This document shows positions 24,907 through 32,021 of a stretch of DNA of 40,813 nt, piece after piece (position 1 is the first letter of the stretch; every line of letters begins with the position of its first letter). Source of the DNA: an uncultured Oscillospiraceae bacterium (GTDB taxonomy: Bacteria; Bacillota; Clostridia; Oscillospirales; Oscillospiraceae); contig CAKUJA010000004.1 of the NCBI GenBank assembly GCA_934661135.1, positions 1 through 40,813 on the forward strand, written 5' to 3'. Below the pieces are notes generated by a model, which searched no databases, was not told the origin of the DNA, and worked only from the letters and a program-made list of their open reading frames with translations. Made by a program: the position numbers and the translations under genes.

Positions 24907-25605
24907 TTACTTCAGGCGCTTGTCACACTTTGTGACGAGCTTCGTGCCGACGCTCTGGAAGATCTGCACGAGCAGAATCAGGAATACGACGGCAAGGGCC
25001 ATGACGAGGTATTGATAGCGATAGTAGCCATAGTTGATGGCAATTTTGCCAAGACCGCCGCCGCCGATGATGCCGCTCATGGCCGAATAGCCAAGAATGG
25101 TGGTGACGGCGATGGTGGCGTTGGAGATGAGCGAGGGGACGCTCTCGGGCAGCATGACCTTGACAATGATCTGAAGCGGCGAAGCGCCCATGCTCTGCGC
25201 CGTTTCGATGATATTGGGATTCAGCTCGCGCAGGCTGGACTCGACCAGACGCGCAATGAAGGGGAACGAGGCGATGACCAGCGGGACGATGGACGCCGGT
25301 GTGCCGACGACCGTGCCCACGATCAGGCGCGTCAGCGGGAACACGAGAATCATCAAAATCAGGAACGGCACGGAGCGGAGCAGATTGATGATGACGTTCA
25401 GAACCCGCAGAAGCCACTGCGGAACGTGCAGAATGCGGTTATTTTCGCCCGCGACCAGCAGCACGCCGAGCGGCAGGCCAAGGACAATGGCAAAAAACGT
25501 GGACAGGAGCGTGACATAGACCGTCTCCCAGATGGCAAGCGGGAACTGCTGAATCAGAATTTGCAGCGCGTTTTGAAACGTCTCAGACTGGAAGAACTCA
25601 GACAT
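24907..25605 (-). CDS. metI: Methionine ABC transporter permease MetI
   Basis: 232 residues, five to six membrane helices, with the MetI/BPD loop (ETAQSMGASPLQIIVKVMLPES, near 135-160) that contacts the ATPase and the MSGIIGGGGLGKIAINYGY segment near 175. It forms the pore of the MetNIQ importer. It overlaps the end of metN by 8 bp, so coupled expression is likely. The transporter class takes up L- or D-methionine and some derivatives; no sequence feature shows which. Confidence 0.93.
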   Translation of the reverse strand: MSEFFQSETFQNALQILIQQFPLAIWETVYVTLLSTFFAIVLGLPLGVLLVAGENNRILHVPQWLLRVLNVIINLLRSVPFLILMILVFPLTRLIVGTVVGTPASIVPLVIASFPFIARLVESSLRELNPNIIETAQSMGASPLQIIVKVMLPESVPSLISNATIAVTTILGYSAMSGIIGGGGLGKIAINYGYYRYQYLVMALAVVFLILLVQIFQSVGTKLVTKCDKRLK

Positions 25606-26608
25606 ATGCGTCCACCTCCTCTACAAAAATATCGGGAATTGTGCGCAGGTAGGTCTTGGCGCGCGCCAGCTCCTCCTCGCCGCCGGGAATGCCGAGCAGC
25701 ATATTGCCGTAGGCCTTTTCGCCGATGCCTTTGGTCGACGCGCCGAGGATGCTGGCCGTAATGCCGCAGTCCAGCGCCATCTGAGCGATAAGGGGCGTCT
25801 TGGTGGCCTTGGCGCCATTGAACACAACACGGAGCATTTTGCCCTCATCGAACTTCACGACCGGCTGCTCATAGCCGTCGGGATACACAAGGCGCTTGGC
25901 CGCCTGCGACTGCGGCGCGGCAAAGACCTCGCTGACCTTGCCCTCCTCGGCAACCTCGCCGCCGTCGAGAATGGCGACACGCGTGCAGATCTGCTCGACG
26001 ACGCTCATCTGGTGGGTGATCACGATGACGGTAATGCCAAGACGGTCGTGGATGTCGCGGATCAGGGAGAGGATGGACTGGGTGCTCTGCGGATCGAGCG
26101 CGCTGGTAGCTTCGTCGCAGAGCAGAATCTTCGGATGGGTCGCAAGCGCACGTGCAATCGCCACACGCTGCTGCTGGCCGCCGGAAAGCTGCGAGGGATA
26201 GCTTTTCAGCTTTTCACCAAGGCCGACAAGCTCCAGAAGCTCCGCCGCGCGCGCCATTGCTTCTGCGCGCTTCATGCCGGCCAGCTCCAGCGGGAAACAG
26301 ACATTGCGCTGGCAGGTTCGCTGCATGAGCAGATTGAACCCCTGAAAGATCATGGTGATATTGCGGCGCTCCTCGCGCAGTTCCGCTTCGGTCAGGCTGG
26401 CCATGTCGCGGCCGTTGATGACAATTTTGCCGCTGGTCGGCCGTTCGAGCATATTGATGCTGCGCACGAGCGTACTTTTCCCCGCGCCGCTCATGCCGAT
26501 AATGCCGTAGATTTCGCCGTCGGGGATGGTCAGCGTGATATTCTTCAGCGCTTCCACGGTTCCGCCCGACGTGGTAAAGGTCTTTGATAGGTTCTGAATC
26601 TCGATCAA
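25598..26608 (-). CDS. metN: Methionine ABC transporter ATP-binding protein MetN
   Basis: 336 residues. Walker A GMSGAGKST (38-46), Q loop, signature LSGGQQQR, Walker B ILLCDEATSALDP and switch His (VITHQ), then a C-terminal NIL domain (about 255-330) that binds methionine and inhibits transport. The start codon is TTG at 26608, with GGAGGG 6 bases upstream. It begins 72 bp after metQ, behind a strong hairpin, and ends overlapping metI. Confidence 0.94.
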   Translation of the reverse strand: MIEIQNLSKTFTTSGGTVEALKNITLTIPDGEIYGIIGMSGAGKSTLVRSINMLERPTSGKIVINGRDMASLTEAELREERRNITMIFQGFNLLMQRTCQRNVCFPLELAGMKRAEAMARAAELLELVGLGEKLKSYPSQLSGGQQQRVAIARALATHPKILLCDEATSALDPQSTQSILSLIRDIHDRLGITVIVITHQMSVVEQICTRVAILDGGEVAEEGKVSEVFAAPQSQAAKRLVYPDGYEQPVVKFDEGKMLRVVFNGAKATKTPLIAQMALDCGITASILGASTKGIGEKAYGNMLLGIPGGEEELARAKTYLRTIPDIFVEEVDAYV

Positions 26609-26627
26609 TGCGATCCCTCCAACAAAA

Positions 26628-26668
26628 GGGAATAACGCTGGCGGCGATTTGCTGGCAGCGTTATTCCC
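26628..26668 (-). terminator. Intercistronic hairpin between metQ and metN
   Basis: GGGAATAACGCTG (26628-26640) pairs perfectly with 26656-26668 (13 bp, 15-base loop). Read on the minus strand it is followed by TTTTGTT, so it can act as a leaky terminator or 3'-end stabiliser. This would make more binding protein than transporter, as is common for ABC importers. Confidence 0.65.
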
Positions 26669-26680
26669 GTCATTTAGTTT

Positions 26681-27526
26681 TTATTTCAGTGCGTCCAGAT
26701 TGCTCTGCTTGCCGCCGTAGAGACCCATCGGCTCCACGTGGACAACCAGAACGGAGACAAGGTGCGTACCGTTCTCGGCGTTGAAGTCCTCCAGATACGG
26801 AACGTGCTGGAAGTAGTTCGCGTCAATCTCGCCGCTCTCCACGACGTTGTTCGGCTGGACATAGTCGGTGAATTCCTTGATGTCGAGCGTGATGTCCTTC
26901 TCGGCCAGGATTTCCTTGGCGACGGAGAGGACCTCGGCGTGCGGGGTGGGCGTGGCAGCGACGGTGATGGTCTCGCCGGCGAGGGCGTCGTAGTCGACGG
27001 AGTCGTCATAGCCATTGCCCGGGTTTTCCACGACGCTGATGACCGCGCCGCCGTAGTTCTCCGCGATATAATCTGCAACCTGCTGGCTGGCAACGGCCGC
27101 TTTGAGCGCCTTGATCTTATCGGTTTCCTCGTTGCCTTCCTTGACGACCAGAACGTTGCCATACGCGGAAGCGGAGCCTTCGATCAGCAGAGAATCCGTC
27201 GTCGGGTTCAGACCGGCGGGAATTGCGTAGTTGGAGTTGATGATGGCGTAGTCGACGTCCTGAAGGACATTCGGCACCTGCGCGGCTTCCACTTCCTTGA
27301 ACTCGATGTTCTTCGGGTTCTCGGCGATGTCGTTGACGGTAGCAGTGATACCGGCGCCGTCTTTCAGCTTGATGTAGCCGTTGTCCTGAAGCAGGAGCAG
27401 CGCGCGCGCTTCGTTGGTCGCGTCATTCGGGACGGCAATGGTGATGGTGGACGATTTGCTGCCGCAGGCGGTCAGCGCGCCGATCAGCAGAACTGCAATC
27501 AGCAACAGAGCAATATTCTTTTTCAT
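26681..27526 (-). CDS. metQ: Methionine-binding lipoprotein MetQ
   Basis: 281 residues with a lipoprotein signal peptide (hydrophobic 4-19, lipobox LTAC, lipid-carrying Cys21). The body matches the NlpA/MetQ family: TIAVPNDATNEARALLLLQ near the start, then YAIINSNYAIPAG, and VLVVHVEPMGLYG near the end. It binds methionine outside the membrane and delivers it to MetNI. First structural gene of the operon, preceded by a 350-base leader with a Met/Cys-rich ORF and a terminator hairpin. Confidence 0.93.
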   Translation of the reverse strand: MKKNIALLLIAVLLIGALTACGSKSSTITIAVPNDATNEARALLLLQDNGYIKLKDGAGITATVNDIAENPKNIEFKEVEAAQVPNVLQDVDYAIINSNYAIPAGLNPTTDSLLIEGSASAYGNVLVVKEGNEETDKIKALKAAVASQQVADYIAENYGGAVISVVENPGNGYDDSVDYDALAGETITVAATPTPHAEVLSVAKEILAEKDITLDIKEFTDYVQPNNVVESGEIDANYFQHVPYLEDFNAENGTHLVSVLVVHVEPMGLYGGKQSNLDALK

Positions 27527-27596
27527 AATCGAAAAACCTCTCTTTTTGATTTATTGATATAATAATGATATATGTGGACAAATTTACATCAGGCGG

Positions 27597-27653
27597 TCAC
27601 ATTCGCCCGCGTTTTAGATTCGCGCGAATCAGCGCTTCAAAATCATGCAGCAT
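27597..27653 (-). CDS. Possible 18-residue ORF between attenuator and metQ
   Basis: ATG at 27653 behind GGAGGGG, reading MLHDFEALIRANLKRGRM, then TGA. It lies after the terminator hairpin and 70 bases before metQ. It is too short to judge: it could be a second upstream peptide coupling translation to transcription, or chance. Confidence 0.3.
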   Translation of the reverse strand: MLHDFEALIRANLKRGRM

Positions 27654-27663
27654 AAACCCCTCC

Positions 27664-27703
27664 GAAAAAGAAATAACCAGGATGCCCCGATGGAGCTTCC
27701 CGG
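27664..27703 (-). terminator. Attenuator hairpin in the metQNI leader
   Basis: On the minus strand CCGGGAAGCTC pairs with GGGCATCCTGG (10 of 11 positions including wobbles, one A-A mismatch; 27677-27687 and 27693-27703), followed by TTATTTCTTTTT (27664-27676). It is an intrinsic terminator 150 bases before the metQ start and 30 bases after the leader ORF stop. A TCCCGA segment in codons 25-27 of the leader ORF can pair with TCGGGG in the loop and 3' arm, giving a possible antiterminator. Confidence 0.7.
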
Positions 27704-27734
27704 TAAAACACACGTGAAATCAGTCGCCAAAGAT

Positions 27735-27827
27735 TCAGGCGACAGCCTCGGGAGAGCGCATCGGATCGGACGTGACGCAGCACATACGGCACATCTCCAT
27801 AGGCATCATCGTGCAGGTCTTGGTCAT
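27735..27827 (-). CDS. Met/Cys-rich leader peptide of the metQNI operon
   Basis: A 30-codon ORF starting at 27827 behind a strong GGAAAGGAG site. It reads MTKTCTMMPMEMCRMCC, followed by VTSDPMRSPEAVA: seven Met and four Cys, nearly all within the first 17 residues. It is about 44 bases downstream of the likely transcription start and is followed by a terminator hairpin. This is the arrangement of amino-acid attenuation leaders (as known for trp, his, leu operons), here for sulfur amino acids. Ribosome slowing at Met or Cys codons would free the TCCCGA segment and prevent the terminator. Function is inferred; no family was recognised. Confidence 0.7.
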   Translation of the reverse strand: MTKTCTMMPMEMCRMCCVTSDPMRSPEAVA

Positions 27828-27877
27828 CTCGGCGTTCTCCTTTCCTCGAAAATACACCTTCTTGGTAGGTTGGTCAT

Positions 27878-27906
27878 ATGATAGCGCCGCGCCAGCCATT
27901 TGTCAA
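27878..27906 (-). promoter_or_regulatory. Promoter of the metQNI leader
   Basis: Minus-strand TTGACA (27901-27906), 17-bp spacer, TATCAT (27878-27883): perfect -35 and 5 of 6 in the -10. Transcription would start near 27871. Confidence 0.8.
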
Positions 27907-27974
27907 GTGGTTTTTATGTTTTTTTTGCGCAGAAATCCAGTCTTTTGCTTTTTCACGCTTTTTTCATTTTGCTC

Positions 27975-28003
27975 TTGACAAACTGCCCCATATCCCTTAT
28001 AAT
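27975..28003 (+). promoter_or_regulatory. Promoter of tRNA-Val
   Basis: TTGACA (27975-27980), 17-bp spacer, TATAAT (27998-28003), a perfect consensus promoter about 20 bases before the tRNA. Confidence 0.88.
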
Positions 28004-28021
28004 AACTCTCGCAAACGCGAT

Positions 28022-28098
28022 GGACAGTTAGCTCAGCTGGTATGAGCACATGCTTGACGTGCATGGGGTCACAGGTTCGAGTCCTGTACTGTCCACCA
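28022..28098 (+). tRNA. tRNA-Val (anticodon GAC)
   Basis: 77 bases with encoded CCA. Acceptor GGACAGT pairs with ACTGTCC; the anticodon stem CATGC/GCATG encloses TTGACGT, giving anticodon GAC; the T-arm has the GGTTCGAGTCC loop. The 3' part of the gene from 28050 on is duplicated at 36954, marking it as the integration site of the element to its right, and the element restores the full tRNA. Confidence 0.95.
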
Positions 28099-28099
28099 T
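28050..28099 (+). repeat. attL: 50-bp direct repeat inside tRNA-Val
   Basis: Covers the anticodon arm to the CCA end plus one base. It is identical over 50 bp to 36954-37003; the next bases differ on both sides. This is the typical crossover region of a tRNA-targeting tyrosine integrase. Confidence 0.92.
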
Positions 28100-28128
28100 A
28101 CCGCACTTCTTCGGAAGTGCGGTTTTTC
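28100..28128 (+). terminator. Terminator after tRNA-Val, supplied by the element
   Basis: ACCGCACTTC-TTCG-GAAGTGCGGT (28100-28123) followed by TTTTCTTT. It starts right after the att core, so it belongs to the element and replaces whatever ended the tRNA transcript before insertion. Confidence 0.85.
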
Positions 28129-28253
28129 TTTGCCTAAAAACAGCTTTTTAACAAGATTCACACTGCTTTTCTGAATCTTTTTCATAATTTTGATTTTACT
28201 TTAAAACACGTTTTTAACATCTTTGAAGCATCTTTTTTGCCGAAAATACGACA

Positions 28254-28298
28254 GTGGCACGCTTCCGATGTGGCACCTATGTGGCACCCGCGTGGCAC
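28254..28298. repeat. Four GTGGCAC repeats, left integrase arm sites
   Basis: GTGGCAC at 28254, 28270, 28281 and 28292, the last three 11 bp apart (about one helical turn) and extending to TGTGGCACC or CGTGGCACC. They lie just beyond the integrase stop codon. Two more copies with the same spacing lie near attR. They are probable arm-type binding sites for the N-terminal domain of the integrase. Confidence 0.7.
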
Positions 28299-28304
28299 CT
28301 GTTT

Positions 28305-29402
28305 TCAGCCAAACGCGGCGCAGACCTTTTGCGCGGTGCTTTGCTGGCGCGATTCGTGCTGATAATGGGTATAAACGCGCAGCGTCATATTGACCGTGGC
28401 GTGTCCTGCGAGATATTGAATCTCCTTGATATCCAGCCCGCTCTCAAATAACCGTGTGATGTAGGTATGTCTGAGTCGGTGCGGATGAACGTGGAAATCC
28501 AACGTGCGGACAACCTTGGAGTGCGGCGCGGTCGTCCAGAGATCGGCAGGATCATCAACCGTGCGGTTCTCGATCATTTGAAGCAGACACTTGAGACTGC
28601 TTTTGGAAAGCGGTTTTCCATTTTCCATGTGCAGCACATAAAGGCCCTTTGCGCCTTTGCGCTCCTTTACAAGCTCTGCAAACAGCGTGGGCGGTATCGG
28701 AATATCCCGGACTGCGGCAGAGGTCTTGAGGGTGTCGCTGACGGTCGTTTGCGCGTTTGTGAGCAGCGCATTGTGCCGAACCTGAATCACACCCGCAGGG
28801 AAATCAACGTCCGACCACATCAGCCCGCAAAGCTCTCCGCGCCGCATACCGGTTTGAAGTGCCAACAGGCAGAAAAGATATGCTCGCGTTCCTCTCGTCG
28901 CGTCCAAAAGGCGCTGAGACTGTTCAGCGGTGAGTGGGATTTCTTCCTGCGTTGTCTTGCCGCCGATTCGCAAGGTTGCCGGGACTGGCGATTTTGCAAT
29001 CAGGTTGTTATCCACGGCTGCATTAAAAATCCCGCGAAGCACCTGCACCACCTTATTATTCAGGCTCTTGCTCATTTTGGATACAGACGCAATGACAAGC
29101 TGAATTTGTATCTGATTGACCTTTTTGAGCGGCACGTCCCGCAGATAAGGATAAATGTGATTGTTCAGCACGTTTTCAATAGCAAGCAAAGAGTTTTGCC
29201 GAAGATACGGCACCTTATAGACGCGAAGCCAGAGCGCGGCATATTCTCCAAAAGTAGAGTTGTCGGAAACGTCAAGACCCGCTCCAATCTGTGTCAATAG
29301 CTCCTGTTTTTTCTGTTCCAATCCCTCCTGACTGACAGAACGAATCCACTTGCGCTTGCCGTTCGGAAGCGTGATGGAAGCCCTATAAAGTTTGTTTTTC
29401 AT
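28305..29402 (-). CDS. int: Tyrosine recombinase (integrase) of the element
   Basis: 365 residues. N-terminal arm-binding region (1-60), SAM-like core-binding domain (50-150) and catalytic domain with all residues in place: Arg188 (TGMRRGE), Lys226, His308-x-x-Arg311 (HPHRLRH), His334 (GHA) and Tyr344 (LRVYTHY). It cuts and joins the att sites at tRNA-Val. It reads towards attL, with its stop next to the arm repeats. The ribosome binding site AAGGAGAG partly lies in a 24-base inverted repeat. Confidence 0.95.
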   Translation of the reverse strand: MKNKLYRASITLPNGKRKWIRSVSQEGLEQKKQELLTQIGAGLDVSDNSTFGEYAALWLRVYKVPYLRQNSLLAIENVLNNHIYPYLRDVPLKKVNQIQIQLVIASVSKMSKSLNNKVVQVLRGIFNAAVDNNLIAKSPVPATLRIGGKTTQEEIPLTAEQSQRLLDATRGTRAYLFCLLALQTGMRRGELCGLMWSDVDFPAGVIQVRHNALLTNAQTTVSDTLKTSAAVRDIPIPPTLFAELVKERKGAKGLYVLHMENGKPLSKSSLKCLLQMIENRTVDDPADLWTTAPHSKVVRTLDFHVHPHRLRHTYITRLFESGLDIKEIQYLAGHATVNMTLRVYTHYQHESRQQSTAQKVCAAFG

Positions 29403-29412
29403 TGTATTCTCT

Positions 29413-29436
29413 CCTTATGTAAGCAGCTACATAAGG
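29413..29436. promoter_or_regulatory. Inverted repeat over the integrase ribosome binding site
   Basis: CCTTATGTA and its complement TACATAAGG, 6 bases apart (29413-29436). On the minus strand the right arm ends in AAGG of the integrase site, so a hairpin would hide part of it, or a protein could bind here. Either would limit integrase production. Confidence 0.5.
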
Positions 29437-29463
29437 CTATGGGAAATCATACGGTTTTTCTTG

Positions 29464-29497
29464 CGGCATGAAGCAGTTTCGCTTCGTGCCGTTTTTT
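29464..29497 (+). terminator. Plus-strand terminator upstream of the integrase
   Basis: CGGCATGAAGC and GCTTCGTGCCG (one T-G) with a 6-base loop, followed by six T on the plus strand. It would stop any rightward transcript crossing the integrase gene before the next plus-strand promoter. Confidence 0.65.
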
Positions 29498-29524
29498 GTG
29501 CCTCTCCGTATATGTACCATTATA

Positions 29525-29555
29525 ACGACAGGAGCGAAAAAATCAATGCTATAAT
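29525..29555 (+). promoter_or_regulatory. Promoter for the small plus-strand genes
   Basis: A perfect TATAAT at 29550-29555 with a weak ACGACA (29525-29530) 19 bases upstream. It precedes the gene at 29620 by about 60 bases. Confidence 0.5.
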
Positions 29556-29619
29556 AGGGGCATGAAGCGTGAGGCAAGCAAGCTCACACAAAATAAATAA
29601 CAAAAAGGAGATTAAACGT

Positions 29620-30036
29620 ATGAACGCAGATTTGATGAATGGAACGATTGTAATGTCGCAGAATGAGGCACGGAAAGCCGGTAGATTTGGGACAGACGAA
29701 TATGAGATGTTGGCAAAGCTGATGCAGCAATTCCCCGCTTTCCGCATTGAAGTTGTGAAGCCCTCCGCAAAGAGAACAGACCATTTCAAGGGTCTGACAC
29801 GTGCTTATATGAAACAGTATGTTGAAAGCCACGATTCGAAGAAGCTGGCAGATTTCTATGCGCTGTGTGGTCTGGATGAGAGCGGAAAAAAGCAGGAATT
29901 GGCTGCGGCTGCTTCCTATGGCGAGCTGAAAATGTGGTTCCTTGAGCAGTTTCCTGAAATCGAGCAGATGAGTGAGAACATCAGAAGGATCATGGATAGA
30001 ACACGAGAAGCACGTGCGGCGCGGAAAGCGTCGTAA
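29620..30036 (+). CDS. Unknown small protein, paralogue of the next gene
   Basis: 138 residues from the ATG at 29620, which has AAAAAGGAG upstream; the longer frame from 29569 has no site. Not recognised. It shares an order of motifs with the following gene: NGTIVM, then F-x-x-x-E-Y, a hydrophobic strand, GLTRAYMKQYVE, and near the end Y-x-x-L/I-K-x-WFLEQFPEI. Predicted mainly helical with no membrane segment. First gene of the rightward group in the element. Confidence 0.75.
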   Translation: MNADLMNGTIVMSQNEARKAGRFGTDEYEMLAKLMQQFPAFRIEVVKPSAKRTDHFKGLTRAYMKQYVESHDSKKLADFYALCGLDESGKKQELAAAASYGELKMWFLEQFPEIEQMSENIRRIMDRTREARAARKAS

Positions 30037-30060
30037 GCCAGCAGGCAGGAGGAACATAAG

Positions 30061-30528
30061 ATGAAAGTCACGCTTAAAGTTGACCATGAGAATGGTCGTA
30101 TTGTGATGAATAGAACATTTGCAAATCTGGCGGCCAATGTTTTCAGCGAAGAATATAAAATCTTGCAGGGAGCCCGGCAGGACTATCCGACTTACGTGGT
30201 AGTGCGCCGGACAATCAAAAAGAACCCGAACCGTGAATGCTATCGCGGGCTGACCTATGACTATATGCGTGACTACATCAGCCGCTACGAGCCAGAAGAA
30301 ACCCGTGAAAGCGTCTGCGCCGAGTTGGAGGACATGATCCAGATTTCCCGCTGTCACAGCCGCTGCAAGCGTTATCCTGTTATCAAACAGTGGTTCTTGG
30401 AAAAGTATCCGGACGTAAAAAACTTTGGGATGGAAGCATTTGCGGAAGAAGAAACAGAGAACATCACAACGCTTTCTGCTCTTGCAGCCGATCCCGCGCC
30501 GGACGAGATCAAGGGCAAATCTGCCTGA
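30061..30528 (+). CDS. Unknown small protein, paralogue of the preceding gene
   Basis: 155 residues, GGAGG 6 bases before the ATG. Shares with its neighbour the pattern NGRIVM, FSEEY, GLTYDYMRDYIS and YPVIKQWFLEKYPDV, so the pair arose by duplication. It has an extra acidic tail of about 35 residues and two Cys (SRCHSRC near residue 98). Function unknown. The paired arrangement suggests subunits of one complex or successive regulators; that is a guess. Confidence 0.72.
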   Translation: MKVTLKVDHENGRIVMNRTFANLAANVFSEEYKILQGARQDYPTYVVVRRTIKKNPNRECYRGLTYDYMRDYISRYEPEETRESVCAELEDMIQISRCHSRCKRYPVIKQWFLEKYPDVKNFGMEAFAEEETENITTLSALAADPAPDEIKGKSA

Positions 30529-30620
30529 TTCGATTTTTTTAATAAAATATTATATAATATTTATAGAAAGTTAAGGGAAATCAAAACTTTCAATCAAAAA
30601 ATGAAGGGTGGTGAACCATT

Positions 30621-30887
30621 GTGAACAAAGGATATGATTCGTTTTCCAAGCAGTTCTTTATTGACCTGCGCAAAAATGGAGACTATGCCTTGGCGAATAT
30701 GTTAAAGAAATAGCTCTTTATGGACTATTTAAACGATTCCAAACGGATGGACGAGCTTGTATAGCGCGTTACGGATAAAGTAGAAGCTGATTTTACATCA
30801 GGCAAAATCAGCGTGACCCTCGAATCAAAGCCGTTGGACGATGCAATCGAGGAAATCAATAACCGTCTAAAAAACTTGGGGCAGTAA
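30621..30887 (+). CDS. Unknown small protein interrupted by two in-frame TAG codons
   Basis: GTG start at 30621 with GGGTGGTG upstream; frame continues for 88 codons to TAA at 30885, with TAG at 30711-30713 (codon 31) and 30762-30764 (codon 48). Between and after the TAGs the frame is free of other stops and reads like protein (MNKGYDSFSKQFFIDLRKNG at the start, VTDKVEADFTSGKISVTLES further on). Reading TAG as Gln gives KKQLFMDYL and DELVQRVTD, both natural helices. Either TAG is read through or the gene is dead by two C-to-T changes. The AT-rich gap before it (30530-30600) may hold its promoter; no clear -35/-10 pair was settled. Confidence 0.55.
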
Positions 30888-30912
30888 GCTGCTCCAAGAG
30901 AAAGGAAAAAGT

Positions 30913-31386
30913 ATGCCTACAACTGTACCAAATCAGCGGACGATCTGCGTTCATCGGGAAAAAGCCTCCGCAGATTTCCTAGGTATAAAAAATCGGAATT
31001 GGATGGCGGCATCCCGTGACCTTGGCGCACACGCGCTGCGGCTCTATCTGTATCTGGCTGCAAACGCAAATAACTATTCATTGGCGCTGTCGCCTGCTGC
31101 ACTCTTGGAGGAAATTGGAATGCCGCGTTCCACTTATCATGACCAATTCAAGGTGCTGGAATCCAAGGGCTATCTGATTCACAGAAGTGGAAATACATAC
31201 GACTTCTATGAAAAGCCGCAGACGAGCCACGACATACAAGAAAAGAGTGAGTTGTCGTCCGGCAGTCAGGAAAAACCGCCGAACGTAGATTTTACACCGA
31301 CGCAGGATACAGAAATAAATATTATAAATAAAAAAAATAATAACGAGGGAGTTTTAGAAAATGCAAGACCTGTGTTCAAATTTTAA
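30913..31386 (+). CDS. Winged-helix protein, replication-initiator-like
   Basis: 157 residues, GAAAGGAAAAAGT before the ATG. The first 100 residues look like the winged-helix start of phage and plasmid replication proteins: NWMAASRDLGAHALRLYLYLAANAN, then a helix-turn-helix (LALSPAALLEEIGMPRSTYHDQFKVLESKGYL) and a wing with TYDFYE. The last 50 residues are polar and low complexity. A replication or regulatory role is inferred from the fold alone. Confidence 0.6.
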   Translation: MPTTVPNQRTICVHREKASADFLGIKNRNWMAASRDLGAHALRLYLYLAANANNYSLALSPAALLEEIGMPRSTYHDQFKVLESKGYLIHRSGNTYDFYEKPQTSHDIQEKSELSSGSQEKPPNVDFTPTQDTEINIINKKNNNEGVLENARPVFKF

Positions 31387-31594
31387 AGAGACTTTTATGA
31401 AGATAATGAAGGCTAAGAAAATGACAAATATTATCAACTTGATTATGGCCGAGACTGAACGAGATCGAGATAGAGAACACTACGAGGAACTGATGACAGC
31501 GGCATATAACCTCTGGGGATTTCTCAATTACGATCTGGGATGTGCTAACCCGCCAGACGAGATATGGGAAGGAAGCGGCAAGTTTGAATTTTGA
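31361..31594 (+). CDS. Unknown small acidic protein
   Basis: 77 residues, ATG at 31361 with GAGGGAG upstream, overlapping the end of the winged-helix gene by 26 bp in another frame. Helical and charged (AETERDRDREHYEEL), not recognised. A start at the later ATG (31400) is possible. It ends at 31594, overlapping the start of the GIY-YIG gene. Confidence 0.55.
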   Translation: MQDLCSNFKETFMKIMKAKKMTNIINLIMAETERDRDREHYEELMTAAYNLWGFLNYDLGCANPPDEIWEGSGKFEF

Positions 31595-32021
31595 GCAGCG
31601 AATCTATCAGTCCCTAAAGCGCAAGGGACTGGCAGCGCAATTTGAATGTGCGGGCATTTATGCGATCCTACTGGATGGCAAGATTGTTTACATAGGAAAG
31701 AGCGTCAATATCCTTGCGCGGATGGCATAGCATTACGCACAGCTTGCACAAGGCAAGGAACATAAGTACCGCATACTCGCTGAGGCTACGCGCAGCGGAC
31801 GCAAAATGTGCTTCACTGTGCTTTACCGAGCCTAGCAGAGCGGCTATGACGCAATTACAGAAGAAATCGGTCAGAAGGAGGGCGAGTATATCCGCCTCCA
31901 CAGACCGCCGCTGAATCAATAGATACCAAAAGAAGAAAACTGGCGTCAGTTTCAGACGAATCGAAATGTGCAGAGCATTACACTGTCTGAGCTGCTGGAA
32001 TATATAGGAGAACAAAAATGA
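31584..32021 (+). CDS. GIY-YIG nuclease-type protein with three in-frame TAG codons
   Basis: The frame opens at TTG 31584 (GGGAAGGAAG upstream; a GTG at 31542 is possible) and runs to TGA at 32019-32021. TAG occurs at 31728, 31833 and 31920. The protein is recognisable on both sides of every TAG: GIYAILLDGKIVYIGKSVN (GIY and YIG of the nuclease core), then KYRILAEATRSG, KEGEYIRLHRPPLN (with the conserved Glu and Asn) and IPKEENWRQFQTN. Read as Gln, the third gives LNQQIPK. The stop overlaps the next ATG (ATGA), the arrangement of a complete, coupled gene. Either TAG is decoded or this is a pseudogene with only amber changes. GIY-YIG proteins cut DNA in repair, recombination or homing. Confidence 0.65.

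Noticed and set aside
27527..27900. SAM riboswitch or T-box before metQ
   Set aside because: No SAM-I core and no T-box GGTGG-type sequence on the minus strand; the leader ORF and terminator explain the region better.
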